DNA of 64,000 nt from Leifsonia shinshuensis (GCF_014217625.1 NZ_CP043641.1:1116001-1180000); one strand, 5' to 3'. Numbered from the stretch's first letter, positions 8,684-17,327 are shown. Notes: a model not told the origin generated them from the sequence alone. Program-made: numbers and translations.

Positions 8684-10071
8684 TCGACGACCCACAACTG
8701 CACATTCCGCTGCTCGTTGCGGCAGTGCTCGTAGCTGCGTTGACCTTGGTGCGAAACAGCGCCTATCTGGTCAGAATGTGGAGGCTGCCTCACCTATTCA
8801 CGTCCGAGCGGGCTGCGGTCGCCGCTCGTGCGAAGGAATCCGATCGAGCAGTCGACCTTCATTTCGTCATTCCTGCGTACCAGGAGGTCGATGCGCTTCC
8901 CGCGACCTTCGCAGCCCTTCAGCGCTCGATCGAGCGTTCGCCCTATCGGGCCCAGATCACCGTGGTCACCTCCATCACCGACGAGCCGAAGGCCTCCGAC
9001 CAAGACTGCACGCGGACCATCGCCGAACGACTCTGCGCTGACGTCGCGGGTTCACGCGTCCTTGTGGATCCGTCCCCAGTGCCGAGCATGGCATCGGCTT
9101 TCAATTACGGGATGCGCAGAATCGCGGCCGAAGTGGTAGGAAGCGAAGCTCAGGCATACGTCGTCGCCTACAACGCCGACTCGACGGCGTCGCCGGACAC
9201 CGTGTGTGCCCTCGGCGACACGATCGTGGCGCGGGACCTGCCCGAGGTCCTCCAGCTGAATTACACGTCGCTCCGGAATGCCGATCTCATGCGCGGCGCG
9301 TCCGGTTGGTACGCGCTCGGAGCCGCCTATTATCAGACCCGCTGGGCCCTGGGCTTCGAGTTCGACCTCCATCGTAGGAACAGTGCTCGTTCTCGCCCCC
9401 AACCGCTCGGCCATTCCTATCATCTGAAGGGCCACGGGCTCGTCCTGCGCCTCGATCGAGCTCTCACTCTCGAGGGTTTGAGCACTCGAACTCCGTGCGA
9501 GGATCTCGAGCTCGGCTTTCGGCTCTCCCTCCTGAGGGTGCCGGTCGTCCCCGTCACGATCATGGAAGACACCGAATCACCCTCGACGGCCGTCGCGGTC
9601 ACAGCCCAGAAGCGCTATTGGTTCTCGGGAATGGCGGATGTCGTCAATTTCCACCGACTTCATCCGCGTTTCCGGGCACGCGGCGTCTTCCGATATGAGC
9701 TTCAGCGAGCAGCATCGCTCTATCGCAGTGCAGGCTGCTTCCTCCTGGCTCCGGCACCGTATTGGTTTCTCGCTCTCTGTGGGATCCTGCTTGGTCAGCT
9801 ATGGCTCGCCGCGATTCCCATCGTTTCTGCCGGTCTCAGCGTTCTGTTCATCCGGAGAGCCCTCCGCCTTCTCGGCACCGGCCACTCCCGGCTTCGCTTC
9901 GGCGAGATCTTCTCGTTGCCGTGCGCGGTGCTCGTGTGGTCGATGACGCGCAACATCGGGCCGATCCTCTACCTGTTCTCGGTGGTTCGCAGTCCTGACC
10001 GATCGCAACGATTGAGAGCCGTGCACCGACGACACATCGAAGAATCCGCGCACACGCAACAGCATCGTTGA
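8680..10071 (+). CDS. Membrane-anchored GT2 glycosyltransferase
   Basis: A 463-residue family 2 glycosyltransferase and the last gene of the operon. GTG start within the MFS stop (GTGA), with AAGGA upstream; the frame is open further upstream, but that region is antisense-free shadow of the MFS gene. One N-terminal membrane helix (about residues 5-27) is followed by the GT-A domain with HFVIPAYQE, YNADS as the metal-binding DxD region, CEDLELGFR as the catalytic acidic pair, and QKRYWF, resembling the QxxRW motif of processive GT2 enzymes. Two or three further membrane helices occupy the C-terminal 130 residues. It probably transfers a sugar to a lipid-linked or membrane-proximal acceptor. 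That sets it apart from the soluble first gene, so the operon may glycosylate twice or build a membrane-bound product. Confidence 0.82.
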   Translation: MIDDPQLHIPLLVAAVLVAALTLVRNSAYLVRMWRLPHLFTSERAAVAARAKESDRAVDLHFVIPAYQEVDALPATFAALQRSIERSPYRAQITVVTSITDEPKASDQDCTRTIAERLCADVAGSRVLVDPSPVPSMASAFNYGMRRIAAEVVGSEAQAYVVAYNADSTASPDTVCALGDTIVARDLPEVLQLNYTSLRNADLMRGASGWYALGAAYYQTRWALGFEFDLHRRNSARSRPQPLGHSYHLKGHGLVLRLDRALTLEGLSTRTPCEDLELGFRLSLLRVPVVPVTIMEDTESPSTAVAVTAQKRYWFSGMADVVNFHRLHPRFRARGVFRYELQRAASLYRSAGCFLLAPAPYWFLALCGILLGQLWLAAIPIVSAGLSVLFIRRALRLLGTGHSRLRFGEIFSLPCAVLVWSMTRNIGPILYLFSVVRSPDRSQRLRAVHRRHIEESAHTQQHR

Positions 10072-10138
10072 TCTGAAGCGGCGGTTCCGCCCTCCCCCCG
10101 ATGACCACCCGCACCCCCTTCAGTGGGAGGATCGAACC

Positions 10139-11152
10139 ATGACACCGCCGCCCTCCGACGACGCCCTGATCGCCCTTCCGAAAGCCGAACTCCACCTTCA
10201 CATCGAGGGCACCCTCGAGCCCGATCTGGCGTTCGAGCTCGCCGGGCGCAACGGAGTGGACCTGCCGTACGCGACCGTCGAGGAGCTCGCGGCGCAGTAC
10301 GACTTCTCCGACCTGCAGTCGTTCCTCGACCTGTACTACGCCACGATGGCCGTGCTGCGCACCGAGGACGACTTCGCCGAGCTCACCCGCCGCTACCTTC
10401 GCACGGCAGCCGCGCAGGGGGTCCGGCACGCCGAGCTGTTCTTCGACCCGCAGGCGCACGTCGCGCGCGGCATCCCGATCGAGGCCGTCGTGGACGGGAT
10501 CGGCGGTGCGCTCGCGGAGGCCGAGCGCGACCTCGGGATGTCGGGCGGCCTCATCCTGTGCTTCCTGCGCGACCAGCCGGTGGAGTCCGCCGACGCCGTC
10601 CTCTCCGCCGCGCTCACCCGCCCGGAGCGGCTGCTCGGGGTCGGGCTCGACTCGGCCGAGGTCGGCTATCCGCCCGAGCTGTTCGCCGGCGTGTTCGCCC
10701 GCGCGAAGGACGCCGGGCTGCACGCCGTCGCGCACGCCGGAGAGGAGGGACCGCCCTCCTACATCGTGCAGGCGCTCGACCTGCTCGGTGTGGAACGCGT
10801 CGACCACGGCATCCGCGCCGCGGAGGACCCGGACCTGATGGCACGCCTGGCGGCCGACGGCATCCCGCTGACCGTGTGCCCGCTGTCCAACGTGCGCCTG
10901 CGCACGGTGCCCGACCTCGGCGCGCATCCGCTGCTGCGACTCGACGCCGCGGGCGTCCGCGTCACCGTGAACTCGGACGACCCGGCCTACTTCGGCGGCT
11001 ACGTCGGCGACAACTACCTCGCGATCCGGGACGCGCTCGGTGTCACGGCCGACCAGGCGGAGCGGTTCGCCCGCACCTCCATCGACGCGTCGTTCGCGAC
11101 TGCCGAGCGGAAGGCCGAGCTGCAGACGGAGGTGGACGCGTGGCGGGGGTGA
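10139..11152 (+). CDS. Adenosine deaminase family protein, probably adenine deaminase type
   Basis: A 337-residue metal-dependent deaminase of the ADA superfamily, hydrolysing the amino group of adenosine or adenine. Motifs: HLHIEGT (metal ligands), HAELFFDPQAH, AHAGEEG (catalytic Glu), VDHG and NSDDPAYFGGY. The HAELFFDPQAH and DDPAYFGGY forms favour the Aah1-like adenine deaminase group over classical adenosine deaminase. ATG start with GGGAGG upstream. It begins 67 bp after the PurA-like operon on the same strand but has the high GC of core genes, so membership in that cluster is uncertain. It overlaps the following hydrolase gene by 13 bp. Confidence 0.87.
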   Translation: MTPPPSDDALIALPKAELHLHIEGTLEPDLAFELAGRNGVDLPYATVEELAAQYDFSDLQSFLDLYYATMAVLRTEDDFAELTRRYLRTAAAQGVRHAELFFDPQAHVARGIPIEAVVDGIGGALAEAERDLGMSGGLILCFLRDQPVESADAVLSAALTRPERLLGVGLDSAEVGYPPELFAGVFARAKDAGLHAVAHAGEEGPPSYIVQALDLLGVERVDHGIRAAEDPDLMARLAADGIPLTVCPLSNVRLRTVPDLGAHPLLRLDAAGVRVTVNSDDPAYFGGYVGDNYLAIRDALGVTADQAERFARTSIDASFATAERKAELQTEVDAWRG

Positions 11153-12006
11153 CCGGGGGCCGCGTCGGGAGCATCACCCGGCCGGACGGCCGCGCGGTGC
11201 GGTTCTTCGACACCGGCGAGGGCGCCGACGCCCACGTCGTCGCCGACCCCCCTGTGATCGTCTGGCACCACGGCACCCCGCAGACCGGCGCTGTCATCCC
11301 GCCCGTCGCCGAGGCGGCCGCCGCGCGCGGCCTCCGCGTCGTCTCGGTCGCCCGGCCCGGCTACCCCGGCTCCGACGCCCTCGCCGGCCGCAGCGTCGCC
11401 GACGCGGCGGCCGATGTGCTCGCCGTCCTCGACGAGCTCGGCGTCGACCGCTTCGCGACGCTCGGCGCCTCCGGCGGCGGCCCGCACGCGCTCGCCTGCG
11501 CCGCGCTCGCGCCCTCCCGCGTCCCGGCTGTCGTCTCCTTCGCCGGCATCGCGCCCTTTTGGGGCGACGTCGACTGGTTCGCCGGGATGGCCGACCCGGG
11601 CGGCCTGCGCGCCGCGCTCGCGGGCCGGGACGCCCGCGCAGCGTACGCCGAGACCGCCGAGTTCGAGCCGGAGTCGTTCACCGACCGCGATTACGAGACC
11701 CTGAAAGGCGCGTGGGCCGCGCTCGGCGCCGACGCCGGAGCCGGTGCGGCCGAGGGCCACGAAGGCGAAGTGGAGGACGACCTCGCCTACGTCTCCCCGT
11801 GGGGTGTCGAACTGGGCGCGGTGAGTGCGCCCACCCTCCTGGTGCAGGGCGGACGCGACCGCGTCATCCCGGCCACGCACGCGGGCTGGATGCTGGAGCG
11901 CCTCCGCCGGGGCGAGCTCTGGCTGCGCCCGCGAGAGGGCCACGTCTCAGTGCTGACCGCCCTCCCCGTGGCACTGGACTGGCTGGTCGCGACCTCCGCC
12001 CGCTGA
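11140..12006 (+). CDS. Alpha/beta hydrolase
   Basis: A 288-residue alpha/beta-hydrolase-fold protein. HHGTPQTG forms the oxyanion region, GASGGGPHAL carries the nucleophile-elbow serine, QGGRDRVIP the acid, and EGHVS the catalytic histidine. GGAGG at 11128-11132 is 7 nt before the GTG at 11140, making that the best start although GTG 11149 (GTGA with the deaminase stop) is also possible. Overlap with the deaminase gene implies co-expression. Substrate unknown; esterase, lipase or epoxide-hydrolase-like activities are all possible. Confidence 0.82.
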   Translation: MAGVTGGRVGSITRPDGRAVRFFDTGEGADAHVVADPPVIVWHHGTPQTGAVIPPVAEAAAARGLRVVSVARPGYPGSDALAGRSVADAAADVLAVLDELGVDRFATLGASGGGPHALACAALAPSRVPAVVSFAGIAPFWGDVDWFAGMADPGGLRAALAGRDARAAYAETAEFEPESFTDRDYETLKGAWAALGADAGAGAAEGHEGEVEDDLAYVSPWGVELGAVSAPTLLVQGGRDRVIPATHAGWMLERLRRGELWLRPREGHVSVLTALPVALDWLVATSAR

Positions 12007-12021
12007 CGGAAACACGTCGCC

Positions 12022-12065
12022 TTTCTGTCAGTTCTTTCAGAAAAGCCCCGTTCTCCTGCTAGGGT
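12022..12065 (+). promoter_or_regulatory. Candidate operator and -10 box upstream of the APC permease
   Basis: An inverted repeat TTTCTG (12022-12027) / CAGAAA (12038-12043) is followed by TAGGGT at 12060-12065, a -10 hexamer also seen before telA (14093-14098). No good -35 is visible. The repeat could be an operator; evidence is the sequence only. Confidence 0.28.
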
Positions 12066-12129
12066 CGCGGAAAGTCGATCGGCTGGGCCACCTCCCGGCG
12101 CGCCGTTTCCGTCCTGCGAAGGAGAGCTC

Positions 12130-13545
12130 ATGACGACGACGTCCACTGCGCCCGCGCCCGCGCGCTCCGGCACCCTGCGCCGCAATCTCGGCCTGTGGGC
12201 CATCGTGGGCCTCGGCCTCGGCTACATGACGCCGACCGTCGTCTTCGACACCTTCGGCATCGTCTCCGACGAGACCAGCGGCGCCGTGCCCGCCGCCTAC
12301 CTGGTGGCGCTCATCGTGATGATGTTCACGGCCGTCAGCTACGGAAAAATGGCCGGCGCCATCCCGAGCGCCGGGTCGGCGTACACGTACGTGCGGGAGT
12401 CCATCCACCCGAACCTCGGCTTCATGGTCGGCTGGACCTCGCTCATCGACTACGTGCTGCTGCCGATGGTGAACTGCCTGATCATCCGGCTCTACCTGGA
12501 GCAGGTGTTCCCCGACGTCCCCGGCTGGATCTGGGTCGTGATCTACTGCGCGGCCGTCACGACGCTCATCTACTTCACGATGCGCGGCACGTCGAACATC
12601 AACATGATCCTGCTCGTCTTCGCCATCGCGGTGATGACCGTGTTCGTCGTCATGGTCATCGCGCAGCTCGCGAACGGCGCGGGCGACGGCACGGTGGCCT
12701 CCGTCAAGCCGTTCTTCCACGACGGCGTCACCCTGTCGGCCGTCCTCACCGGCGCGACCGTGGTCTGCTTCTCGTTCATCGGCTTCGACGCGGTCACGAT
12801 GTACGCCGAGGAGGCCAAGACGCCGAAGGTCATGCCGCGGGCGATCCTGCTGACGGTGCTGATCGGCGGGGCGATCTTCCTCATCGCCGGGTTCTTCACG
12901 CAGCTCCGGTTCCCGACGAACGCGCCGTTCGGCGAGTTCACCGACGACCCGCTCCCCCAGATCGGCCTGATCGTGGGCGGCCCGGTCTTCCAGGCGATCT
13001 TCGTCTCGGCCGGCTTCGCGGCGACGCTCGCCTCCGGCCTCGCCTCGCATGCGTCGGTGTCCCGGATGCTGCTGGTGATGGGCCGCAACAACGTCCTCCC
13101 GCGCCGGTTCTTCGGGTACATCGACCCGAAGACGCACACCCCCACGCTGAACATCGTGCTCGTCGGGGCGATCTCGCTGCTGGCCATGTCGTTCACGCTG
13201 GAGACGATCTCGGCCTTCATCAACTTCGGCGCGCTGATCGCGTTCACGTTCGTCAACATCTCGGTCATCGCCTGGTTCGCGATCCGCCAGGGCCGCCGCC
13301 GGACGTTCGGCGACATCGTGCGCTTCATCGTCCTCCCGGGGATCGGCATGCTGCTGACCGGCGTCCTCTGGGCGAACCTGCACGCGGACGCCCTGATCGG
13401 CGGCCTGATCTGGACGGCCATCGGCTTCGGCTATCTGCTCGTGCTCACGCGCGGCTTCCGCCGGCGCACCGCGGCGTTCGACGAGAACCAGCCGGTCACC
13501 GGCTTCACGACGGCGGTCGGGAAGGACCGGGAGCCGCGGGCGTAG
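12130..13545 (+). CDS. APC family amino acid permease
   Basis: A 471-residue secondary transporter of the amino acid-polyamine-organocation superfamily with about 12 membrane segments. The N-terminal LGLGYMTPTVVFDTFGI and IPSAGSAYTYVRE segments are typical of APC permeases, and CFSFIGFDAVTMYAEEAKTP is the conserved fifth to sixth helix region. ATG start with AAGGAG 7 nt upstream. It stands alone after a 123-nt intergenic region. The substrate, an amino acid or amine, cannot be told from sequence. Confidence 0.88.
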   Translation: MTTTSTAPAPARSGTLRRNLGLWAIVGLGLGYMTPTVVFDTFGIVSDETSGAVPAAYLVALIVMMFTAVSYGKMAGAIPSAGSAYTYVRESIHPNLGFMVGWTSLIDYVLLPMVNCLIIRLYLEQVFPDVPGWIWVVIYCAAVTTLIYFTMRGTSNINMILLVFAIAVMTVFVVMVIAQLANGAGDGTVASVKPFFHDGVTLSAVLTGATVVCFSFIGFDAVTMYAEEAKTPKVMPRAILLTVLIGGAIFLIAGFFTQLRFPTNAPFGEFTDDPLPQIGLIVGGPVFQAIFVSAGFAATLASGLASHASVSRMLLVMGRNNVLPRRFFGYIDPKTHTPTLNIVLVGAISLLAMSFTLETISAFINFGALIAFTFVNISVIAWFAIRQGRRRTFGDIVRFIVLPGIGMLLTGVLWANLHADALIGGLIWTAIGFGYLLVLTRGFRRRTAAFDENQPVTGFTTAVGKDREPRA

Positions 13546-13547
13546 GG

Positions 13548-13969
13548 TCACCCCGGTCCGCGGGAGCACTCCTCCTGGAGGTCGAGCTCGCCCCAGCGCG
13601 GGCCGCCGGGGACGACGTCGTAGCGGACGATCGTGCGGCCGTCCTCGATGGTGGCCTCGTAGGCGTTGTGCGTGAGCACGCCGTGCATGAGGTACGACAG
13701 CCGGCAGTCCGTCTCGCGGTAATAGAGTCCGTCGCGCTCCAGGATCCCGACCGACTCCGCCCACGCGTTCGAGTATGCGACGAGGTCGCGGCCGGGGACG
13801 GAGAGCCGCACATATTCCACCCCCAGGGCGAATCCGGACACGAAAACGATCGCCCCGCCGATCGGCAGCAGGGCGAGCGCGGCGACGACAGCCACAACAG
13901 AACCCCGACCCCCACCAGCAGAACGACCAGCAGAGACGGAGCCCAGGGCAGCACGGAACGCAGACGCAT
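13548..13969 (-). CDS. Small membrane-anchored protein of unknown function, N-terminus probably frameshifted
   Basis: The C-terminal 110 residues (LGVEYVRLSVPGRD ... LDLQEECSRG) read in one frame down to the stop at 13548. In that frame the nearest start is a GTG at 13895 with a poor ribosome site, although the frame is open to an ATG at 14030. A second frame offers ATG at 13969 with GGGAGG 8 nt upstream. It encodes MRLRSVLPWAPSLLVVLL, a clean hydrophobic start that runs into low-quality sequence right where the first frame becomes hydrophobic. Joining them needs a one-base change near the C runs at 13903-13913. I read this as one gene with a probable single-base deletion, or an assembly error; starting at GTG 13895 is the alternative. 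No family recognised. The extracytoplasmic part has two cysteines. Confidence 0.55.
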
Positions 13970-14162
13970 CCTGCCAGCCTCCCCGGCCTCCTCCCGTCGC
14001 CACGTCCGGCGAACGTCGCGACCGGATCATCCGCGCGATGTATCCGCACCTGCGAGTCGGCCGAACCGCGCGCCCGGGCCGCACTGTTCGTTCTAGGGTT
14101 GGCTCAAGTGTCGTGTCGTCGGGCGCCGCGCCATCCGCGCCCGACCCCGGGGAGGAGTACCG

Positions 14163-15368
14163 ATGTCCGAGCTCGACCTCAACCAGCCGTTGACGCCTCC
14201 GGATGAGCCGGCGGCCGGGGTGAGCCTCACGCCGCCCGCCGCGGTGCCGGAGGTCGGCGGCGACCAGGCCGTCGGGATGGTCGCCGTCCCGGCCGACAAG
14301 CGGGCCGAGCTCGCGGCGAAGGCGGACGAGTTCGTCGCCGGACTCGCCGGGGTGGAGCCGGGCAGCCCCGAGTTCACCCGCCGCGTCGACGAGATCGCGC
14401 GGATGGGGGTGCAGGAGATCCGCTCCTCCTCCGAGGTGTCGAACCGGATGCTGCAGCGGCCGGAGTCCTCGCTCGCGGCGGCGCGGGGACGCGGCGGCCC
14501 CTCCGACCCGCAGACGCAGGTGGCGCAGACGCTGCAGCAGCTGCGCACGACGATCACCGACCTCGACCCGGGCCACGCCAACCTGTCCGGCTCGAAGGGC
14601 ATCCTCGGGAGGCTGCCGGGCGGCAAGTCGCTCATGCGGTACTTCGAGCGCTACCAGCCCGCGCAGAAGCAGCTCGACGCGATCATCACCGCGCTCATCT
14701 CCGGTCAGGACGCCCTCCTGAAGGACAACGCGGCCATCGACCTGGAGCGCACCAACCTGTGGGCGACGATGGGCAAGCTCGGCGAGTACGCCACGCTCGC
14801 GAAGGCGCTGGACGACTCGATCGAGAAGCGTGCCGCCGAGCTGCGCGCGACCGACCCGCAGCGTGCGGACTCCCTGGTCGCCGACGCCCTGTTCCCGATC
14901 CGCCAGCGCCGCCAGGACCTGACGACGCAGATCGCCGTCTCGGTGCAGGGTTACCTCGCGCTCGACGCCATCCGGAAGAACAACCTGGAGCTGATCAAAG
15001 GCGTCGAGCGCGCCCGCACGACCACCGTCGCCGCGCTGCGCACCGCGATCATCGTCGCTCAGGCGCTCGGCAACCAGGAGCTGGTCCTCGACCAGATCAG
15101 CGCGCTCAATGACGCGACGAACTCCATGATCGACCGCACCGGCGAGCTGCTGCGGCAGCAGACGGCGCGCATTCACGAGGAGGCCGTCTCGACCGGGGTC
15201 AGCATCCAGACGCTGCAGCACGCGTTCGACAACGTGTTCGCGACGATGGACTCCATCGACAGCTACCGCGTGAAGGCGGTCGAGAGCATGGCGAAGACGG
15301 TGGACGCGCTGGAGCAGCAGATCACCCGGTCGCGGAGCTACGTAGACCGGTCGCACTCGGGCAGCTGA
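14163..15368 (+). CDS. telA: TelA-like toxic anion resistance protein
   Basis: A 401-residue member of the TelA (toxic anion/tellurite resistance) family: a mostly alpha-helical cytoplasmic protein with coiled-coil character and no membrane segments. Family-typical stretches include FFERYQPAQ-like YFERYQPAQKQLDAII, LERTNLWATMGKL and QGYLALDAIRKNNLELI. ATG start with GGGGAGG upstream, and a TAGGGT -10 at 14093-14098. It is convergent with an uncharacterised gene at 15410-16252. Biochemical function is not established for the family; resistance to tellurite is the historical association. Confidence 0.88.
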   Translation: MSELDLNQPLTPPDEPAAGVSLTPPAAVPEVGGDQAVGMVAVPADKRAELAAKADEFVAGLAGVEPGSPEFTRRVDEIARMGVQEIRSSSEVSNRMLQRPESSLAAARGRGGPSDPQTQVAQTLQQLRTTITDLDPGHANLSGSKGILGRLPGGKSLMRYFERYQPAQKQLDAIITALISGQDALLKDNAAIDLERTNLWATMGKLGEYATLAKALDDSIEKRAAELRATDPQRADSLVADALFPIRQRRQDLTTQIAVSVQGYLALDAIRKNNLELIKGVERARTTTVAALRTAIIVAQALGNQELVLDQISALNDATNSMIDRTGELLRQQTARIHEEAVSTGVSIQTLQHAFDNVFATMDSIDSYRVKAVESMAKTVDALEQQITRSRSYVDRSHSGS

Positions 15369-15409
15369 GGCGGCGTGGGGACGGCGCCCCCGCTCTGGCA
15401 GGTCGAGCC

Positions 15410-16252
15410 CTACGGCAGGTCGAGCCGCGACGTCCCGAACCGCTGCGTGAGGAACCGCCCGTTCACCAGCAGCGCCGACGCGTCCTGCTCGACCGCGGCG
15501 TCCCGCATGCGTTTCGCCGCGCGCTCCAGCTCGCCGAGCTGGCCGATCAGCGCGTCCGCCGCCTTGGTCCCGTCGGGCAGCACGTGCTCGGCCGTCCAGT
15601 CGGCGGGCAGGGACAGGTACGCGCGCAGGGTGTCGGGGAGGTAGACCGTCGCCGTGCGCCGCACCACGACCTCCGGCTCGCCCTGCCCCGCGACCCGCGG
15701 CAGGGCGTCGATGATGAGGCCCCCGATCCGCTCCACCTGCGCGACCGCCTCGGGCGGCACCCGCTGTCCCAGGCGTGCCGGGAGGGTGCGGAGGTCGCCC
15801 TCGATCGTGGCGTCGCGCACCTGGATCTCCGACCCGACGGGCTCCAGCCCGAGCGATTGCAGCGCGCGAGAGGAGGTCGCGGCATCCCCCGCGGCCTGTG
15901 CGGCGAGCGCAGCCACACGGCCGGCGAAGGCGGTGAGCCAGTCCCCGAGGCCGAGGGGGCGACGAGTGACGCTCACGCCGTTGTAGACGCGCTCGACCTC
16001 GCCGGTCCAGTGCGGACCGGGCTCGTACGCGAGGGAGAGGTTCTCCTCGGCGCCGATCAGGCTCACCCGCGCGATCGCCCCCGGCCGACGGAAAAGCCGG
16101 TCGGCGAGAGTACGCCTGCGCTCGACGACCAGCACCCGTGCCAGCAGCGCCGGGGCCAGCGCGCGCGCCACGCTCTCGACCAGCTCGGCCAGGAACGTCT
16201 GCGGGTCTTCCGCCGCCTCGCCATCCGTCGATTGCCCCACGCGCTCATCCAA
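15410..16252 (-). CDS. Conserved hypothetical protein next to telA
   Basis: A 280-residue soluble protein with no membrane segments or signal peptide. I do not recognise a family. It contains an alpha-helical N-terminus, a central beta-rich segment (VSLIGAEENLSLAYEPGPHW) and a C-terminal helical part ending in VNGRFLTQRFG. High-GC codon use and unbroken length support a real gene. It is convergent with telA and may be functionally linked to it, but that is only neighbourhood inference. Confidence 0.65.
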   Translation of the reverse strand: MDERVGQSTDGEAAEDPQTFLAELVESVARALAPALLARVLVVERRRTLADRLFRRPGAIARVSLIGAEENLSLAYEPGPHWTGEVERVYNGVSVTRRPLGLGDWLTAFAGRVAALAAQAAGDAATSSRALQSLGLEPVGSEIQVRDATIEGDLRTLPARLGQRVPPEAVAQVERIGGLIIDALPRVAGQGEPEVVVRRTATVYLPDTLRAYLSLPADWTAEHVLPDGTKAADALIGQLGELERAAKRMRDAAVEQDASALLVNGRFLTQRFGTSRLDLP

Positions 16253-16308
16253 TCACGTCCCGCGATCGCTGGACGCCCCCGATTCGTGCGAGGCGGCGGG
16301 TTGCCCTC

Positions 16309-16725
16309 TCAGCGCCGCACGGCGGCGCGGAGGATCTGCGCGATACGTTCCTTGTCGGCGTCGTCGAGCTTGGTGAGGGCGAACCCGACCGGCCAGACGT
16401 TGCCGTCGTCCAGGGTGGCAGCCTGCTGGAACTCCAGCGTGGCGTAACGGATCTTGAACTTGGACCCCGGCTTGAACGCGACGACCGTCTTGCCGTCGGC
16501 GTCGGCGTACGCCGGCATCCCGTACCAGGTCTTGGCGGCGAGGTCGGTGTTGTCCGTGACCAGCTGGTGGAAGGCCTGGGCGAGCTCCTTGTCGGTCCCG
16601 GTCATCGCGGCGATCGCCTCATCGCACGCGGCGGCGGCGTCGGCCCCGGCCTGCTGCGCCTTCTTCTCGGCGACGGCGGCCTTGATCGCCGCCTTCTCCT
16701 CTTTGCTGAACGTGGTGTCGGCCAT
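16309..16725 (-). CDS. DUF1801-type (YdhG-like) small protein
   Basis: A 138-residue soluble protein. After a Lys/Ala-rich helical N-terminus it shows the DUF1801 pattern: a helix, KTWYGMPAYADADGKTVVAFKPGSKFKIRY-like core (TWYGMPAY, VVAFKP) and a hydrophobic strand near NVWPVGFAL. Proteins of this type are sometimes annotated as iron chaperones, but function is not settled. ATG start with a purine-rich AAGGGGACACC upstream. It stands alone between two minus-strand genes. Confidence 0.75.
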   Translation of the reverse strand: MADTTFSKEEKAAIKAAVAEKKAQQAGADAAAACDEAIAAMTGTDKELAQAFHQLVTDNTDLAAKTWYGMPAYADADGKTVVAFKPGSKFKIRYATLEFQQAATLDDGNVWPVGFALTKLDDADKERIAQILRAAVRR

Positions 16726-16854
16726 GGTGTCCCCTTCGTGTGAATCGTGCCGTGTTGTCGGCTGAGATTCAATCTACGGGCACGGGAGGCGGGGGGCTTC
16801 TCGATATCTGCTCGATTGGAGATAGCACTGCGAGCACGCTCGCCGCGGTCGAGA

Positions 16855-17327
16855 TCAGTCGATGAGGCTCGGCGTCGGGATCGGGGTCTCCGGAGGCAGG
16901 TCGACCTTCACCGTGGTGCGACCGGTGTCGCCGACGATCGTGATCGTGAAGCGGTCGTGGTTCGGCCGGAGGATGACGGCGGCCGGGCGTCCGTCGCTCG
17001 CGCGTACTTCGCGCAGCTGCGTCGCCGCGTCCGCGGGTGTCCACTGGACGGTCGCGCCGCGGTCGCAGTCGTCGCTCACCTTCAGGAACAGCAGGCCGCC
17101 GATCGTCCGCGAGTCCACGATCCGGTGCTGCGAGACGTCCCACAGCACGGCGCCGGCCGCGGAGTTCGAGAGGGTCGTCCCGCAGATGACGAGCGGGGGG
17201 CGGCGGTGGTCGTCGTCTCACAACCAGTCACTCCGAGAAGGAGTGCGGACGCGGACGCCGTCGCGGCGATCATGCGGACAGCTCGGTGCCCTGCCGAGGG
17301 CCGGGTTCGCACGGCGGCGATCCTCAC
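16855..17327 (-). pseudogene. Lipoprotein gene with a one-base frameshift in a homopolymer
   Basis: The N-terminal frame begins with GTG at 17327 (GTGA overlap with the preceding gene). It encodes a charged leader, then MIAATASASALLLGVTGC, a textbook lipobox, and ETTTTAAP. It then loses sense at a G6 run (17195-17200; C6 on the coding strand). A -1 shift there continues as PLVICGTTLSNSAAGAVLWD into a 97-residue C-terminal domain ending at 16855. The C-terminal frame alone has a stop just upstream and only a GTG at 17148, so it cannot supply its own signal. One extra C would restore a lipoprotein of about 156 residues. So this is either a true frameshift, phase variation in a C run, or a sequencing error. 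Function unknown. Confidence 0.7.

Noticed and set aside
10080..10091. Terminator hairpin (GGCGG/CCGCC) after the PurA-like operon
   Set aside because: The loop would be only two nucleotides and no T-run follows, so it is not a stable stem.
11040..12062. Long Arg/Pro-rich open frames antisense or out of frame to real genes (also over 12195-14096, 13548-15356, 18120-19667 and others)
   Set aside because: They follow from high GC: composition is dominated by Arg, Pro, Ala and Gly, there are no family motifs, and each lies over a well-supported gene.
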